Of a stretch of 64,000 nucleotides of DNA, positions 32,900-44,652 are shown one piece after another (position 1 is the stretch's first letter; each line of letters begins with the position of its first letter). Source of the stretch: Micromussa lordhowensis (taxonomy: Eukaryota > Cnidaria > Anthozoa > Scleractinia > Lobophylliidae); assembly GCA_964020085.1 (NCBI GenBank), contig OZ026598.1:19343795-19407794 (forward strand), given 5' to 3'. The translations under genes were made by a program, and so were the position numbers. The notes beneath the pieces were generated by a model, which saw nothing but the letters and a program-made list of their open reading frames with translations, was not told the origin of the DNA and ran no database searches.

Positions 32900-35655
32900 C
32901 GTAAAATTGAGCCCCTCCCCCTCGTCTTCCAATGACTCGTACGTCACAAATTGTTTCTTTACAGCTTGGACAAGTTCGACTTATAATGCCTATACTAAGA
33001 ATAGTTGACCCTACGGCTGCTCCCAAAGTTAATGCTCTATTTTGCCTCTAAAAGTGTTATTAAAATGGTTCCTGCATGTGTTTGATTTCTTGCATGCGCT
33101 CTTTCCCGCAGCGTTTGTTTTTGTCACATTTATTTTCAGTGCTTCCAAATTTGATCTATTCAGTTTGAAGTTTGATGGGGACAAAACTTTGTAACGAGAT
33201 TATTTACATTACGTAATCGCCTCAAAAGAGATTTTTCTAACAACACCAAATAACGAAAACAGATTTTGAATTACTATACATATGAAACACCGATCTCGTT
33301 CCCAGAGTCTTCGTTTCCCTTGACCAGCGGTCGGAAAACGAGAGCTCTGGGGGCAACCATTCCAGGCATGCGCCATAGATGCAGATTGCGCAGTGAAACT
33401 GGATGGGCAGAATTCGGTTATTTCCTTTGTTATTCAAAATGGTTGCTCCCAGAGCTCTCGTTTTCCGGCCTCTGGTCAAGGGAAACGAAGACTCTGGGAA
33501 CGAGATTGATGAAACACTTGAAAGTACTAGTGAAATGAAACTGATGATGAAAAATTTAGTTCCCATGAGAATTTGTTTTCGGTAGTATTTCAGGCAACTA
33601 CGTATATCTTTAGCTTTTAGAAAACGCATAAAGGACTGTAATATACTTAAAGTCATTCCCCAGTATTGCATTGCGCATCCCTACTGCGCATAATTTTACG
33701 CGTGATTAGCGCGCGCGCATTAAAAAATGGCGGCTTTTTCTTTGCGGCTGAACCTTGCCATAGAGGTAAATCGTCATTTTCTCGAAAACGAGCGTGGTGA
33801 CCTTTCATTTTTATTTCCAAATTTAAGTTCCTACAACATAAACAAATAAACAATCAATAGGCAAAGTTTGACAAAAATCTCAGTGTAGGTTCTATTTCAG
33901 TGGAATGACCTTAAACTATTTCTGGGAGAAACTGGTCAACTTCCTATCGAATTTTGTTTTGTTTAATATTCATAGCTTTGGCTTTGTTCTTTACGTTTTT
34001 GTGTGGCTTACATGAAGTGCAATTTTCATCATCTGATTTGTCTATTTGTGTACGAGAGCTAAGTCATTGTCACGTGTGCAGTGCAGATTGTGCAGGAGCC
34101 ATTATACTTTTATAAGCCAACATTCATTGCCTTAAACCTTTGGAAGTTAAAAATTTCTCCTTCGGCGACCAGGAATTCAAAGCCAGCGGCGCTTACAAAA
34201 ACCCAGTTTTGAGCTAAGACACTTGAATGTGGCTTACATGACGATTTTTGTGCGATCAAGGAAATTCGCCCCAAAATGGTGGAATCACTAGAACGAATTT
34301 AAGACGATTTCAACGATCCTTAAGATGGTTTTCGGGGAATATAATAACGCAGAAGGTATCGTAAGTAATTAAGAAAGTAATTTCCATAGTTATCTCAACA
34401 TTACAAGCGAGATTTGTAGGTAAACGATCTTAAGTTTCGCTTCCCACACGTTCGCGATATGAATCCATGTTGTCGCTTTTGCTCAAATGCAACCATATAC
34501 TCTCCAGATCGCCATTTTTTTACACTTAGAGTCATCTTACGAAGCCTAGAGCTCGGTAACTTTGGATAAAAGCTTCGTTATGCAACGTTTCGTTGCAGAC
34601 TCAATTGTATACATGGCAGTTGCCGTGATGAACAAAACATGCACAGTCTTTCTGTTAATGGCTTGAAGAGAAAATCGGAGTTTATATTTACTCTAGAGTT
34701 TCTCCATTTCTGCTCTGTTTACTGGATGCGTTTGCTTGTAAATCTTTCTGCATCAACTTGAACAGCAAGTTTGTTGCTAAACTATTTCTGTTTCGAGTTG
34801 TTTTTTTGAAGGGGGGGGGGGGGGGTACTTTCTATGGAGACAACCTTTTTTTTCTGGAAAAGCACTTTTTGTGCCCTTTCAAACGACGTATGGTAAACCG
34901 CATTGCTGCAAATATTTGGCAAGAATCGCATTAATTAAATAAGGAATACACGTGGTAAATTTGACTCTTTCAGCTTGCTCCCAAAGCCAAGAGTGTTATT
35001 ATTACAAACACCAGCTGATGACTAGGGCTGAGTGTCTGCGTTCTGAAGGTTTTCGTATTACTGACAGTACAGAGGCAGAGATTGCAATATGAATTAAGGT
35101 TTCTCTGAGACCGAACGATTTGTCCCTAAATGACTGCCAAGTAAAACATTATTTTGTAAGTATTAAAATTACCCCAACTATAACATCGATTTTGAGTTGA
35201 TAATTCAAAATCATTTTCACTCTCAAACGCGGTTAGTTGGACTAATTAAAATGCAAGCAAGCGAATTTTAAATTGGCTGCCCTTTTTGAATAGGGTCTGT
35301 AGTATGTATAAATTTACAGTGTATGCTTAACTAGATAATTTTATATTTGGGTAGGGACCGTAAGGTTAACTGCGTAGGTCGAGGAGGGGAATGAATAAAT
35401 GCTCCTGGAAGGGGGCGGGGGGGGGAACTTCCATATAAAAAGAATCAGGGTACCCTTAGGAAAGTTTGAAAAGAACGCCTAAGAGGTACCAAGATCCGGT
35501 TTGGTGGGCGTGGTTTGAATTTTTTTTTTTCACACGTAAAAGGAACCAATTCTAAAACAACACATAATTTCTGATAGCGTTAAAGACGAGTGCTTTGAAT
35601 AAGTTCAACTGTTAAAGTTGCTTGCCAAAATATCTCCTGTCATAATTCCGCTATT
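32900..35655. other. Intergenic DNA between gene C and gene D, left part
   Basis: No gene supported apart from the foldback MITE at 33293-33506. Short ORFs have no recognisable domains. Two poly-G tracts (about 34811-34826 and 35408-35425) are present. Confidence 0.4.
33293..33506. repeat. Foldback MITE (ATCTCGTTCCCAGAGTCTTC ends)
   Basis: Arms of about 75 bp beginning ATCTCGTTCCCAGAGTC and including CGTTTCCCTTGACC and AAAACGAGAGCTCTGG. They pair across an 80-bp centre. Confidence 0.8.
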
Positions 35656-36038
35656 TTAAGGCGGGGGTACACCTGAATTTAAGTGAAATTTGAGGAATTT
35701 TAAAGAGAGATTGAAAGGGGGAAGAAAGGTTATGGACTACCCCCAGACTGTTGCTCGACCCCACAATGGCACCCAGGTTGTTAGGCAACTGTTTGGTGTG
35801 TATCTACCAATTTTTAACTTCAAACTCTAATTTTAAAACAACACCAAATCTTCAAAATTTCCTATTTCCATAAATTTTACTAATCCTTTGAGAAAAAAAA
35901 AATTTACAAAACGACGCCAAACATAGATGCGTGTAATGAGCGAAGAGATTCTTGATTGCTTGAAACGTAAACGAGATATTTGCATTAAAAACATAATACC
36001 AAGCCAAAATACGGCTTTCAGGTGGACCCCCGCCTTAA
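35656..36038. mobile_element. TTAA-type MITE, 383 bp
   Basis: Exact TTAA at both ends, followed by the inverted repeat GGCGGGGGT and ACCTGA. It is the inverted relative of 7393-7806 and the better-preserved copy. Confidence 0.8.
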
Positions 36039-37190
36039 CCCCTAAAAGGTGTGACAAGCACCCTTGTCCTTTTTAATATGGGATCCCCCCGGGTAAATTT
36101 TTGAATGTATCATTATCCTCATCTCTGATCCTCCTAGTAAATTATAAAAGCAACATTGAACGTGTGCGAAAAAGGAAACCTTAAGCCCGTTTCATACTTG
36201 GTTATCGTTATTTGGTGATCAAAGCAAGGAGAAGTAGGAATATTGAAATGTTTCAGAAGCGTCGTTTTATTCACTTTGTATAGTGCATTGCTTGCATTTA
36301 GTAATTATTTACGGTTTCGTGCACGGCCGCGGTTAGTCATGGAAGGGTCCATCTGTAATTTTTGCTGTAAATAAAGTTTAGTCGACCTGCTAAAACGATA
36401 CTATAAGCATTTAGGATGCCATTGCCAGCTTCAACTTATGTTAATGCAACAAATGACCTTCTGTAAAGCGACCAACGTTGTGCTATAAAAGTGTTGTTGC
36501 AGAAAATGGTCGGTCATACTAATGTTTTTTCTTTTACAGCTATTTTACTAAAAATATGCTATTTAAACTGATTTGTTGACAGGAATTATTTGATTCTGAC
36601 GCCCTTTTGCCTCTTGTCCACGTGACAGTGAAAGTACGACAATGACAACAACAGTAACATCCTTTAATCACACACGACATGGCTAAAAGTAAAGATTTGC
36701 ATGTGGGGTCATGTTTCGAACTTAAAGTAGCATATTGTATGCAAAATTAATACAGTGTTTTATTAATTATCATTTGCAGGTTGTCGTATGTGTCACGGAG
36801 ATTCGAGATAAAGTTATGACGATTCTATGCGGAACTTTAATAGGGATGACGTTTGGTGATTGAAAATTGAGCTCGAAAATGGGCAAACCAAGCCCGATGG
36901 AGGTGGGTTAAAGGTTAGTTGCTCTCTCGTCCTCTATATAAAGAACGAAAAAACTAAGAACATTGTAACTCTCTCTACTTCCGTGGTGGGATGCTAGTCC
37001 AACATTAGGTCCCCCCACCCACCCACGCACCGGGTATTTTTGAGGTAAAAAAAGTAAGGTTATATCTTTATTTAGACACGGTATTTCCTTCAGGTTTTGG
37101 TACCTTTTGAAAAAAAAACAGAAACCCTTATTTTAAGAAAAAAAGGTTTGGGGGCTAGAATAAGGAACAACAAGCATTTTTCCCCTCCTC
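36039..37190. other. Intergenic DNA downstream of gene D
   Basis: Nothing beyond short chance ORFs; no repeat ends recognised. Confidence 0.35.
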
Positions 37191-37198
37191 GTTGACAC

Positions 37199-37204
37199 TT
37201 TATT
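37199..37204 (-). terminator. Poly(A) signal of gene D
   Basis: AATAAA on the minus strand about 65 bp after the gene D stop codon. Confidence 0.6.
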
Positions 37205-37266
37205 CTTTCTTTAAGAGTACATAAACAAAATGATTCGGTTCTACACGTTATTGCGAAGGACGTTTA

Positions 37267-40200
37267 TTACTCCTCGTCTACAGGAATAATCTGGCTCTCG
37301 TTGTTGGTTTCCCTTATATCGAGGGCAAGAGAAGACAAGCCATCTGCAAGGGAATAAAACAGTTATAGAATTCTGGGGGCTTAGTTGCGCAGTATGTAAC
37401 ACCGAACACGACTTATTATGGTCTGCCTTGGAAAGTTATAAAGAGGACGAAGCTAAATGATCACACATGGGTAAAAATCGGTCTTGCAGATGGTTTTTAA
37501 TATTTTGGTTCTGAACCCGATTCACCCCTATATGGGAATTGAACTCCGCATGGCTCTTATCTTAACGCGCGCTCTTATCTTAACGCCTGCGGCTCGTGTT
37601 TTCTACATTTCCCTCGTGTTCTCAAATGCCCGTCGTGTTTTATCACAGTGTAATACACGACCTAGGCTTCTTTATTTGTTAAACAAATTGCGCTGTTACT
37701 CTTAAATTGCATTCTTTCTATCGATAAAACACGTATTCGTGACATTCTGAGAGCAATCTTACGGATACCCGGACAATATGGAAACTTTTGCATGTCTCTC
37801 TGGTGTCCGTATCCGGTCTGCACTATATTTTGAACGCTAACCTCGCTTAAATTTCTTCGATGTCTTCTTTTCCAAGGATTTCAGTAGTTGTTTACTGGCT
37901 CATCTCTACCTCTCCCTACATGAAAGATTAAGAGTTAGTTAATTGATTGTTCGATTAATACATTCAGTCAGCGAGTCAGAGAGTTAGAGAAAGTAGGTAG
38001 ACAGTCCGCCGTACAGTAATCCAGTCAGTCGGGCGGTCGGTTAATTGGTCGTCCGTCCGTCATTCCGTCCTTTCGTCCTTTCGTCCTTTTGTCCTTCCGT
38101 CGGTCGGTCGGCCGGCTAGGTACTATATTTTTTCTCAGTACAAAAAATTGAAAAGCTTTTTATGGCTGCAACTAGATGGATCTCTTGGCCAAACCGTATC
38201 AGTTGTGATTGTGGCACACTAACCTGGGTAATGACGTCTCCAGCACTTACAAATCCTCCGCCCGGATTTGGTTTTTATGCACTTGAAGGCCCAACCACGC
38301 GGGCATCTGTATCTACCTAAAATAAACGTGTATAAAGTTTTAATCACATCAAATAAGAAGCTTCATGGTAGTAAGCCTTTTCCAAGTTGTTTTATCCTCT
38401 GAGATACCAAAGCAAAGACAACAACAACAACAACAACAACAACAAAACTAAAAGCAACTTGAAATAAGGATGCCCGAAGTTTTCCGTTTCGAACCTGATC
38501 GGCGTTCTAAATTTGGTCAGTTTACATACTTAATCTATAAAGAAATGTGGGCTAGTTAAGGTTGTAATTACTCCTATGTTTCAGTTAAGCATATATTTTC
38601 TTTGATTCCACAGACGGAAGACTCATTCCTTCGTCGTGAGATCTACGGCTGATGATACCACTCTTAGCAGGTACAACAACAGCAATACATAAGGCTGCGT
38701 CATTCTCTCCGACAACAGCAACAAGAGCAAAACAGCTGGGCCGGGTTGTTCAAAGCCCGGTTAAGCTAACCCATGGTTAGCGAGAATTTTGAGTTTAATT
38801 TTGTCACTGTTTGATGAGTTTTTCAGTTTTTATTGTTTATCCTTCGGTTATAAGTTTGAATAATCTCAAACTACCCAAAACATAAGCAGTGAAAAGCATT
38901 TTTAAACACGAAAAATTAACCCTTCGGTTAGCTTTTAATCCTGAGTTAGCATTAACCGGCTTTCGAATAACCCAGCCCTGAGGACAACAAAACAGCAACA
39001 GCAATAATGAAACCAAAAGGAAATACAAAGGCTATGAGTGCATACCTCTCCATGGTACAGGATCTTCGAAACCTAAACCGAAGGGGAAAAAATATTTAAT
39101 TCATACACCGTCAATAAATTGACATTTTACTTCCCATTTCTTTGTTGTATGTTTACGTTATACTGGCAAAACATAATCAATTACCACATAAACCATAACC
39201 GACGGCAAACAGGAAGGTTCTAGGCAATTGAATTGAAACTTCAATTGAGTAAGCTATCTAACACAATTGAACCAAACTATGATTCAAGCCAAATGATGCA
39301 CATTAGTTCTGAAATGTGTCTTATTTGTCAATGTCTTGAGACAAGAGGGTAAGGAGTAAAAGATGTATATAGGCCTTACTCCCAAGGTATTCCCTTATTT
39401 TATCCTCCAAGAAAACATTCAGGCAACCCTCGGAAGAGGTAGGTTTCCGGAACTGATATGACGAACCAGCGAAACGACATCTACCATGCGACACTGGGGC
39501 AAAACGACCACGCATGCCTCAAGTTTCCTGTTTCTTATCAAGTGGAAAGGTAAGGATACAATGGTATTTCTTATGAAAGAACCCTGGTCAAAATGGCGGC
39601 GGTTCAAAATCCAGGCATTTGTTTTCATTTGGCATGGACGACGTAGTGTAAAATCAGTCAGCAAATGTTTCGTTGTCAAAAACAGTTGTTTATTCATAGA
39701 GCATTTTTAAAGCAAAAAGTGGTTTCTAGTTTGTAACATACTAAATTTCTTGCAAAAAAGTCGAGCATTAGTATCGAATTTGTAAGTGACCATACAAAAT
39801 TAAAGCTTTTCAGAAGTCATTTCCAGAGCATCTTCGTCAGTGAATTAACAATGCCTTCACTTCTGATTAGTAAACCTCGTTTCCGTCCATTGATGGCTTG
39901 AAATTTAGCACTGAATATGCACAGTCATTTTGTCGCTGCCTCCATCTGTTCGCTTTAATCACAAGTTTCTGCTAAGGAATTAGCCGTAGTGGTCTTTATC
40001 AAAGCTGTTGGAGATTGAAATCTTTAGCAACCGATCATTGGCTTACCTGTGTCGATCACTTCATCGCTGTGCCTCTTTGAATCTTTAGACAAAAACAAAT
40101 GAATCAGTTTGTTTTCATGGCCTAATTCACCTTGAGTATCATCGTATCTTCGTGGACATGTGTCCATTAAAATGATGAACAATACAAGATTTCTAGAACG

Positions 40201-40959
40201 TGCTATATTTGACCAATTGCAACCAACGCAGATGCCTTTGCGAGCAAACTTGGGCTGTTGGCGACGGAAGCCAGCAGGGCTTACCAAGGGAACATATATT
40301 GTTGAAAAACATACAAACCTTATTTCTCGGAATCAATGACAACACCACAACCACATGATTAACCATTGGCTTACCTGTGTCGATCACTTCATCGCTGTGC
40401 CTCTTTGAATCTTTAGACAAAAACAAATGAATCAGTTTGTTTTCATGGCCTAATTCACCTTGAGTATCATCGTATCTTCGTGGACATGTGTCCATTAAAA
40501 TGATGAACAATACAAGATTTCTAGAACGTGCTATATTTGACCAATTGCAACCAACGCAGATGCCTTTGCGAGCAAACTTGGGCTGTTGGCGACGGAAGCC
40601 AGGGCTTACCAAGGGAACATATATTGTTGAAAAACATACAAACCTTATTTCTCGGAATCAATGACAACACCACAACCACATGATCAGTAGTGAAATTGCT
40701 TCCCCCAGATATTTAAACTATTATTCACTTTATCTATTTAGAGCCTCCTCGCGGCTGACAGTCACCGATTTTTCCGACTCTTCTAATGGTTTAACCTAAG
40801 CAAAAGAACAAAATAGGCAGCTAAATATCCAAATCTGCGAACAGAAATGTCTATACCTGATAAGTCCACTCTAAAGTTTGGCCGGCTCTCACCTTGAAGG
40901 GGAGACCTCCCATAGGCGACTGCAAACAAAAGAGCAATAAAACAAAGCTTCAACCACAT
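37267..40959 (-). CDS. Gene D: small secreted two-cysteine peptide precursor
   Basis: Minus-strand exons in order: 40893-40959, 40375-40410, 40047-40082, 39046-39072, 38251-38316, 37267-37343 (stop TAA). They join in frame to 102 aa. All introns are phase 1 with GT..AG ends. Residues 1-17 (MWLKLCFIALLFAVAYG) are a signal peptide. Two identical 12-residue exons (DSKRHSDEVIDT) follow, made by a 328-bp tandem duplication. Then come GFEDPVPWR, a basic exon with two cysteines (RYRCPRGWAFKC, followed by IKTKSGRR) and an acidic tail ending PVDEE. A TATA box and a poly(A) signal frame it. The mature product may be the two-cysteine basic segment, cut at RR, but this is inference. It shares signal peptide, acidic linker, phase-1 micro-exons and the G-[FL]-E-D-P junction with genes A-C. 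An extra exon near 40740-40785 was considered but does not keep frame. Family not recognised. Confidence 0.62.
38020..38115. repeat. Simple repeat (TCCG/TCGG-rich) in gene D intron
   Basis: Runs of GTCCGTCCGTC, TCCTTTCGTCC and GTCGGTCGGTCGG. A (CAA)n tract lies at 38414-38445. Confidence 0.7.
38738..38978. mobile_element. MITE with GGGCCGGGTTGTTCAAAGCC ends
   Basis: Left end GGCCGGGTTGTTCAAAGCC and right end GGCTTTCGAATAACCCAGCC are imperfect inverted repeats, each continuing into GGTTAA. No coding content. Lies in a gene D intron. Confidence 0.7.
39340..39720. repeat. Repeat fragment related to the 6.3-kb transposon
   Basis: Shares a GAGGGTAAGGAGT, TATAGGCCTTACTCCCAAGG-like order with the left end at 6323. 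No matching right end was found. The ORFs here look like chance frames. Confidence 0.4.
40036..40685. repeat. 328-bp tandem duplication carrying a gene D exon
   Basis: 40036-40363 and 40364-40685 are almost identical, differing by a 3-bp indel (CAG, near 40275) and very few substitutions. Each contains the 36-bp exon with intact acceptor and donor. Very recent. Confidence 0.95.
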
Positions 40960-41007
40960 GATGCTGCGATGAACGATGTTGTGGGTCGTGAGTTTTGAAT
41001 TTAGTCC

Positions 41008-41014
41008 CTTTATA
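41008..41014 (-). promoter_or_regulatory. TATA box of gene D
   Basis: ACTTATAAAGGGAC on the minus strand, about 50 bp upstream of the start codon. Confidence 0.6.
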
Positions 41015-41019
41015 AGTTG

Positions 41020-42140
41020 TCCGGCATTCCTAATATGTTACGAACATCGACCAATACGGCATAGGTACATATTGTTAAAGAACATATTGTTTAACTCAAA
41101 CTCAAACAATACTTGATACAATATAATATAACAAAAGATGCTTCGAGACCGAATTGTTTGGTTAAGGTTTGTTTCTGACCTTGAATTTTGCAAAGGCTGT
41201 TTTGTTAAATGCACATTCAAGAAAGAAAAAAAATAAAAAGCCAGGCAGATTTCTACCATGTTTTGATCGTGATCGATATGTGCGTGATATAAATCGGAAT
41301 TTTACATAAATTAAGGTACGTAAGCAATATTCAGTACGTATCTGCTCCTAATATAATGGAGACACTATCTTTTCGTGGTGGGGCAGTTTGCGTTTCTCTA
41401 TGATCCATACCGGTCTAGCTTGTACTCCTGCAAAAGAGAATTTTTAAGAATAGTTTTAATTCATAGATCATAAGATGTTATTGAAATGTACGCTGTTTTT
41501 ATAATCCATATATTTATCTATAAATAGTTTTTTTTAATCTTAATTTTGTAACTTAATATTTCAATATTCTTGTATGGTGAAAGAGCCCCCAAGGGGGAGC
41601 TATGCAATAAAGTATGCGTGTTTGTATGTATGTATGTACTCCTGGAGGGTCTTCCAAGCCCAGAACAGGTTACTGAGAGGTTACAATGAAGAGACCAGTG
41701 ATTCGCTGGTCCTCTAGGTTGAGAGTTAGTAGCAGGGGTCAGGGCTTTGTCACGCATAAAAAGCTTGCTATGTTACACAAACCCGGTTGTCAACGCCCTC
41801 TGGCAGAAGGCGTTGACAACGACATCCCAAACTGGAGATGTCACTGCGGCCAATTCATGAGAATGTGACCGTATACGGTCTAATCACTGCTTCTACTGGC
41901 GCAATGAGAGGAGCTAATGACGACGATGAAAATTCAGTATAAGCAGTTCCAACGAGAATATTGTCTTTCTGCCCTATCTAAGCGGGGACTCGTAGTTCGA
42001 AGAATAAACGCTAAGGTAGTGGCTTCAAGTCCCAACCAGGGAAAATATTAATTTCAAACGCGTATTCGCGGGCCTCTCAATTCTCTTGAATACTTCTACG
42101 ATCGATTTTAAGCAAATATATATGTGCTAATATTTGTTGC
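41020..42140. other. Intergenic DNA upstream of gene D
   Basis: 41580-41640 (GGGGGAGCTATGCAATAAAG then a TGTATGTATGTA run) resembles the tail of a retroelement. 41990-42050 has a weak tRNA-like box (GTGGCTTCAAGTCCCAACC), perhaps a decayed SINE. No gene supported. Confidence 0.35.
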
Positions 42141-42143
42141 AAT

Positions 42144-42476
42144 TTATGGATACTGATGGCCGACATCAGTATCAACAGTGAAGCCGTGATACAGTCTCCT
42201 TGGGAGGAATTGATCCTGTAACTTCCCGTAACGCTTTTCGACTTGATATTGTCCAGTTAAACCACGCCACAAATTGAAAAGTACTTTTAATTCCTGTTTA
42301 AAAAGCTTGTCGCTTTTATCTATGGGAGAAGTTTCCGGCGAAGTCTTTTTCGACACTCCCGACTCAGAGCTCGTTATTAAAACCCGAAAAAAATTTACCC
42401 GGAAGCAAATTTCTGCTACAAACATGCAATAATCGGTATGTTTAACGCAAAAATCAATTTTTCGCTCTATATACAT
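42144..42476 (-). CDS. Hypothetical ORF, 110 aa
   Basis: The frame has ordinary mixed composition (KQELKVLFNLWRG, then QDQFLPRRLYHGFTVDTD) rather than the low-complexity look of chance ORFs nearby. No domain is recognised. It could be an exon or a small gene. A TATATAGAG lies just upstream on the minus strand. Confidence 0.25.
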   Translation of the reverse strand: MYIERKIDFCVKHTDYCMFVAEICFRVNFFRVLITSSESGVSKKTSPETSPIDKSDKLFKQELKVLFNLWRGLTGQYQVEKRYGKLQDQFLPRRLYHGFTVDTDVGHQYP

Positions 42477-42666
42477 ACTGCAGTTTTATGGAGAATACAA
42501 AAATTAAAAGAATTAAAATCAAATGTAAAAGAAATGGGTTAAGACAATAAGAGTTTGTGCATTTCAGTTGTAGGTTCCCATCTAATATCGAGTTTCGTAT
42601 GTGTCGTATTGATTGCCTTTTGGCAATCATCACGCAATTGGAAGAAGGCGTGGTGAAACACACCAT

Positions 42667-43440
42667 GGCAGTACTGTTTTAGCTCATTAAAAGGTTGGCA
42701 AAGGCGGCGTAAACAACTGATTTCGACGACCTTAACTTTACCTAAGCCCTACATGCACTTGAAAAAAGTTTGACGAGATTCAAGCCCGTATGTTTCTGGT
42801 TAACGGATTATTTATAGGGTACAGCCGTACAGTGTAGGAACATGTTTTTAAGCCAACCAGACAAAAATTTCTTATTTGTTACAGCAGGTGCCTTATTTTC
42901 CTTGATATTGGTTTGTAGGAAAGTTGTAAGAAACTACCGGTACCTATCTCGTTAGTTAATCTACACTAGAGGTCGAACATCCAATACAGCCATTGCATGA
43001 TTGTTGCTGTTTATTTTGTCGTGATGAGCATTGTATAGTGTTCAAAATATATTTCACTCTTTTCTTTTTAGAAGAATAGATCTTATAATATTATCGAGGA
43101 TTTAATTTTGCGAAGTTTTAAGAATTAAGCTGAGGCTAAGATTTTGAAAAGAATATAATTTTGAGTGTTACGAAGTGTAAATACAATTATGTTTTTATAA
43201 CTAAATCGTATAAAATTATTTTTCTCCAAACGGTAAAACTGGCCAAAAAATAAAAACAGCCCTAGCCGTATGTTCGATAGTTTCTTAAAAGCCGAACAAA
43301 GCTCGACTCCATGACCAAGAAAGTGTAGCAGCTGCCGTAAGCTGCTATTGTTTTGTTATTGTAGTTGCTGTTATTGTTTCAGGGCTAGGGGCATTGTTTC
43401 TGTTGTTCGTTGTATTGTTCCCTTAAAGGGTATCGAGCCA
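42667..43440. other. Non-coding stretch
   Basis: AT-rich, with no ORF of note and no repeat structure recognised apart from the palindrome that follows. Confidence 0.35.
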
Positions 43441-43449
43441 CTCATGTGA

Positions 43450-43561
43450 GATAATTTGGTTTATCAACTGGGTTGATAATGTGAATTGGCCACCGTAAAG
43501 TGATTCGGGAGCTACGGTGGCCAATTCACATTATCAACCCAGTTGATAAAACCAAATTATC
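43450..43561. repeat. Foldback MITE (112 bp)
   Basis: GATAATTTGGTTTATCAACT ... GGCCACCGTA pairs with its inverted copy across a 15-bp loop; one extra A in the right arm. Confidence 0.85.
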
Positions 43562-43569
43562 TTGTAATA

Positions 43570-43606
<37 letters not shown>

Positions 43607-44179
43607 TGCCCCCTTCACTCATGTGAGACTTTACGACAACTGCTACATCACCATCATGGCGAACTTTGTGTTATTTTTTTTTTAATAGATCGCTGGAAGA
43701 TAAGTAAAAGGATTCAACAATACGTTTATTGTTTTGTTTGTCACCACAGTTTGCGCGTTATTTCTCACTAAGCTACGATGGCCAAAGAAAAACAGTATTT
43801 ACGTTATAATTAGCCTTGAGTGTTCAAAAAAAATAGAATAGTTGGAATATTGATACACTGTGTATATTCAACGTGGCCTATTTCTCGTACCCCGTGAGAG
43901 GGAAATTTGCCGTCAGAGACTTTTTTCAGGAATGAGGCACTTGACACCATATTGGAGGGTTAGTGGGAATTTGCCTTGAAGTCAAATCACGTTAGAAATT
44001 AGTCAAAGAAACCAATGTTATAACGCTACGGATAATTTGTGTCAGAGAAATGAGAAGTTTTGCTTGGGAAAATTTGATTAGTGGACTGCATATTTTAATG
44101 AAAATATAAATACAATGACCGTGAAACAGTGGAAGTTCAAAATGAACGTGTTCAGTTGGGTCCGTTTTTTTTTTTTTTT

Positions 44180-44650
44180 CCATTTCTCATTTCCAGGGAT
44201 AGGGACATTTGATTCTCTAAGCAAGATCCCAAGGTGTTTGTTCTAAGTTAGTGTACCAGCTTTCAAGAGTCAGTCGTTGAAAATAGTTCGTACTGTAGGT
44301 TAAACATTGAGCAATGTCCCAGTCAAAGTTGTGGTTTGTCAGTTGATGATGTGCAGCAATGTGATTGTTGACATCACCATTTCTCGTGGCTCGTTTGTGT
44401 TCAGTCAGTCTTGTGTTCAGGTTCTGCCAGTCTCACCGATGTAGGAAGCCTGGCAGTCGGAGCATTTGATATTGTAAACTGCTCCCTGTCTGTTGTTGGG
44501 TGCGTCCCTGTCTCTAACGTTGGTCAGTAAGTGTCGCGTAACGAATGTAGGTTTGTGGGCAACACGGATGTTGTAGGGCTGTAGGATCCGTGAGATGGTC
44601 TCAGAAGTACCCTTAATATAAGGTATAGTCACTTAATATAAGGTATAGTC
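44180..44650 (-). pseudogene. Penelope-like element, GIY-YIG endonuclease portion
   Basis: Reads TIPYIKGTSETISRILQPYN, then QGAVYNIKCSDCQASYIGET on the minus strand. This is the linker and start of the C-terminal GIY-YIG nuclease of Penelope-like retroelements. A frameshift follows the GETGRT motif, after which the same protein continues in another frame (LTEHKRATRNGDVNNHIAAH). It ends where the LINE begins. The remainder of the same element is at 49475-50045. Confidence 0.75.
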
Positions 44651-44652
44651 AT
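44611..44652. repeat. 20-bp tandem duplication at the LINE/Penelope junction
   Basis: CTTAATATAAGGTATAGTCA occurs twice head to tail exactly where Penelope coding sequence stops and LINE sequence starts. Confidence 0.8.

Larger units (their letters stand above)
24206..32900 (+). repeat. Segmental copy 3 of the triplicated unit
   Basis: Homology resumes directly after the TTAA element at 22191-24205, at the ATTAGACCGGAAACT segment that is internal to copy 1. The most 5' part of the unit is therefore missing or displaced here. It contains gene C. Confidence 0.75.

Noticed and set aside
33237..33671. 144-aa ORF with two copies of a PESSFPLT-like segment
   Set aside because: Translation of both arms of the foldback MITE; no domain.
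38400..38450. CRISPR-like or regularly spaced array
   Set aside because: Simple CAA microsatellite. No regularly spaced repeats with unique spacers occur in the window.
40024..40612. ORFs of 87 and 139 aa in the duplicated segment
   Set aside because: Near-identical intron-spanning frames in the 328-bp duplication. The splice sites around the 36-bp exon explain the conserved sequence better.
40740..40785. Possible extra exon of gene D (EESEKSVTVSRE-like frame)
   Set aside because: No acceptor/donor pair keeps phase 1, and the frame runs into a stop.
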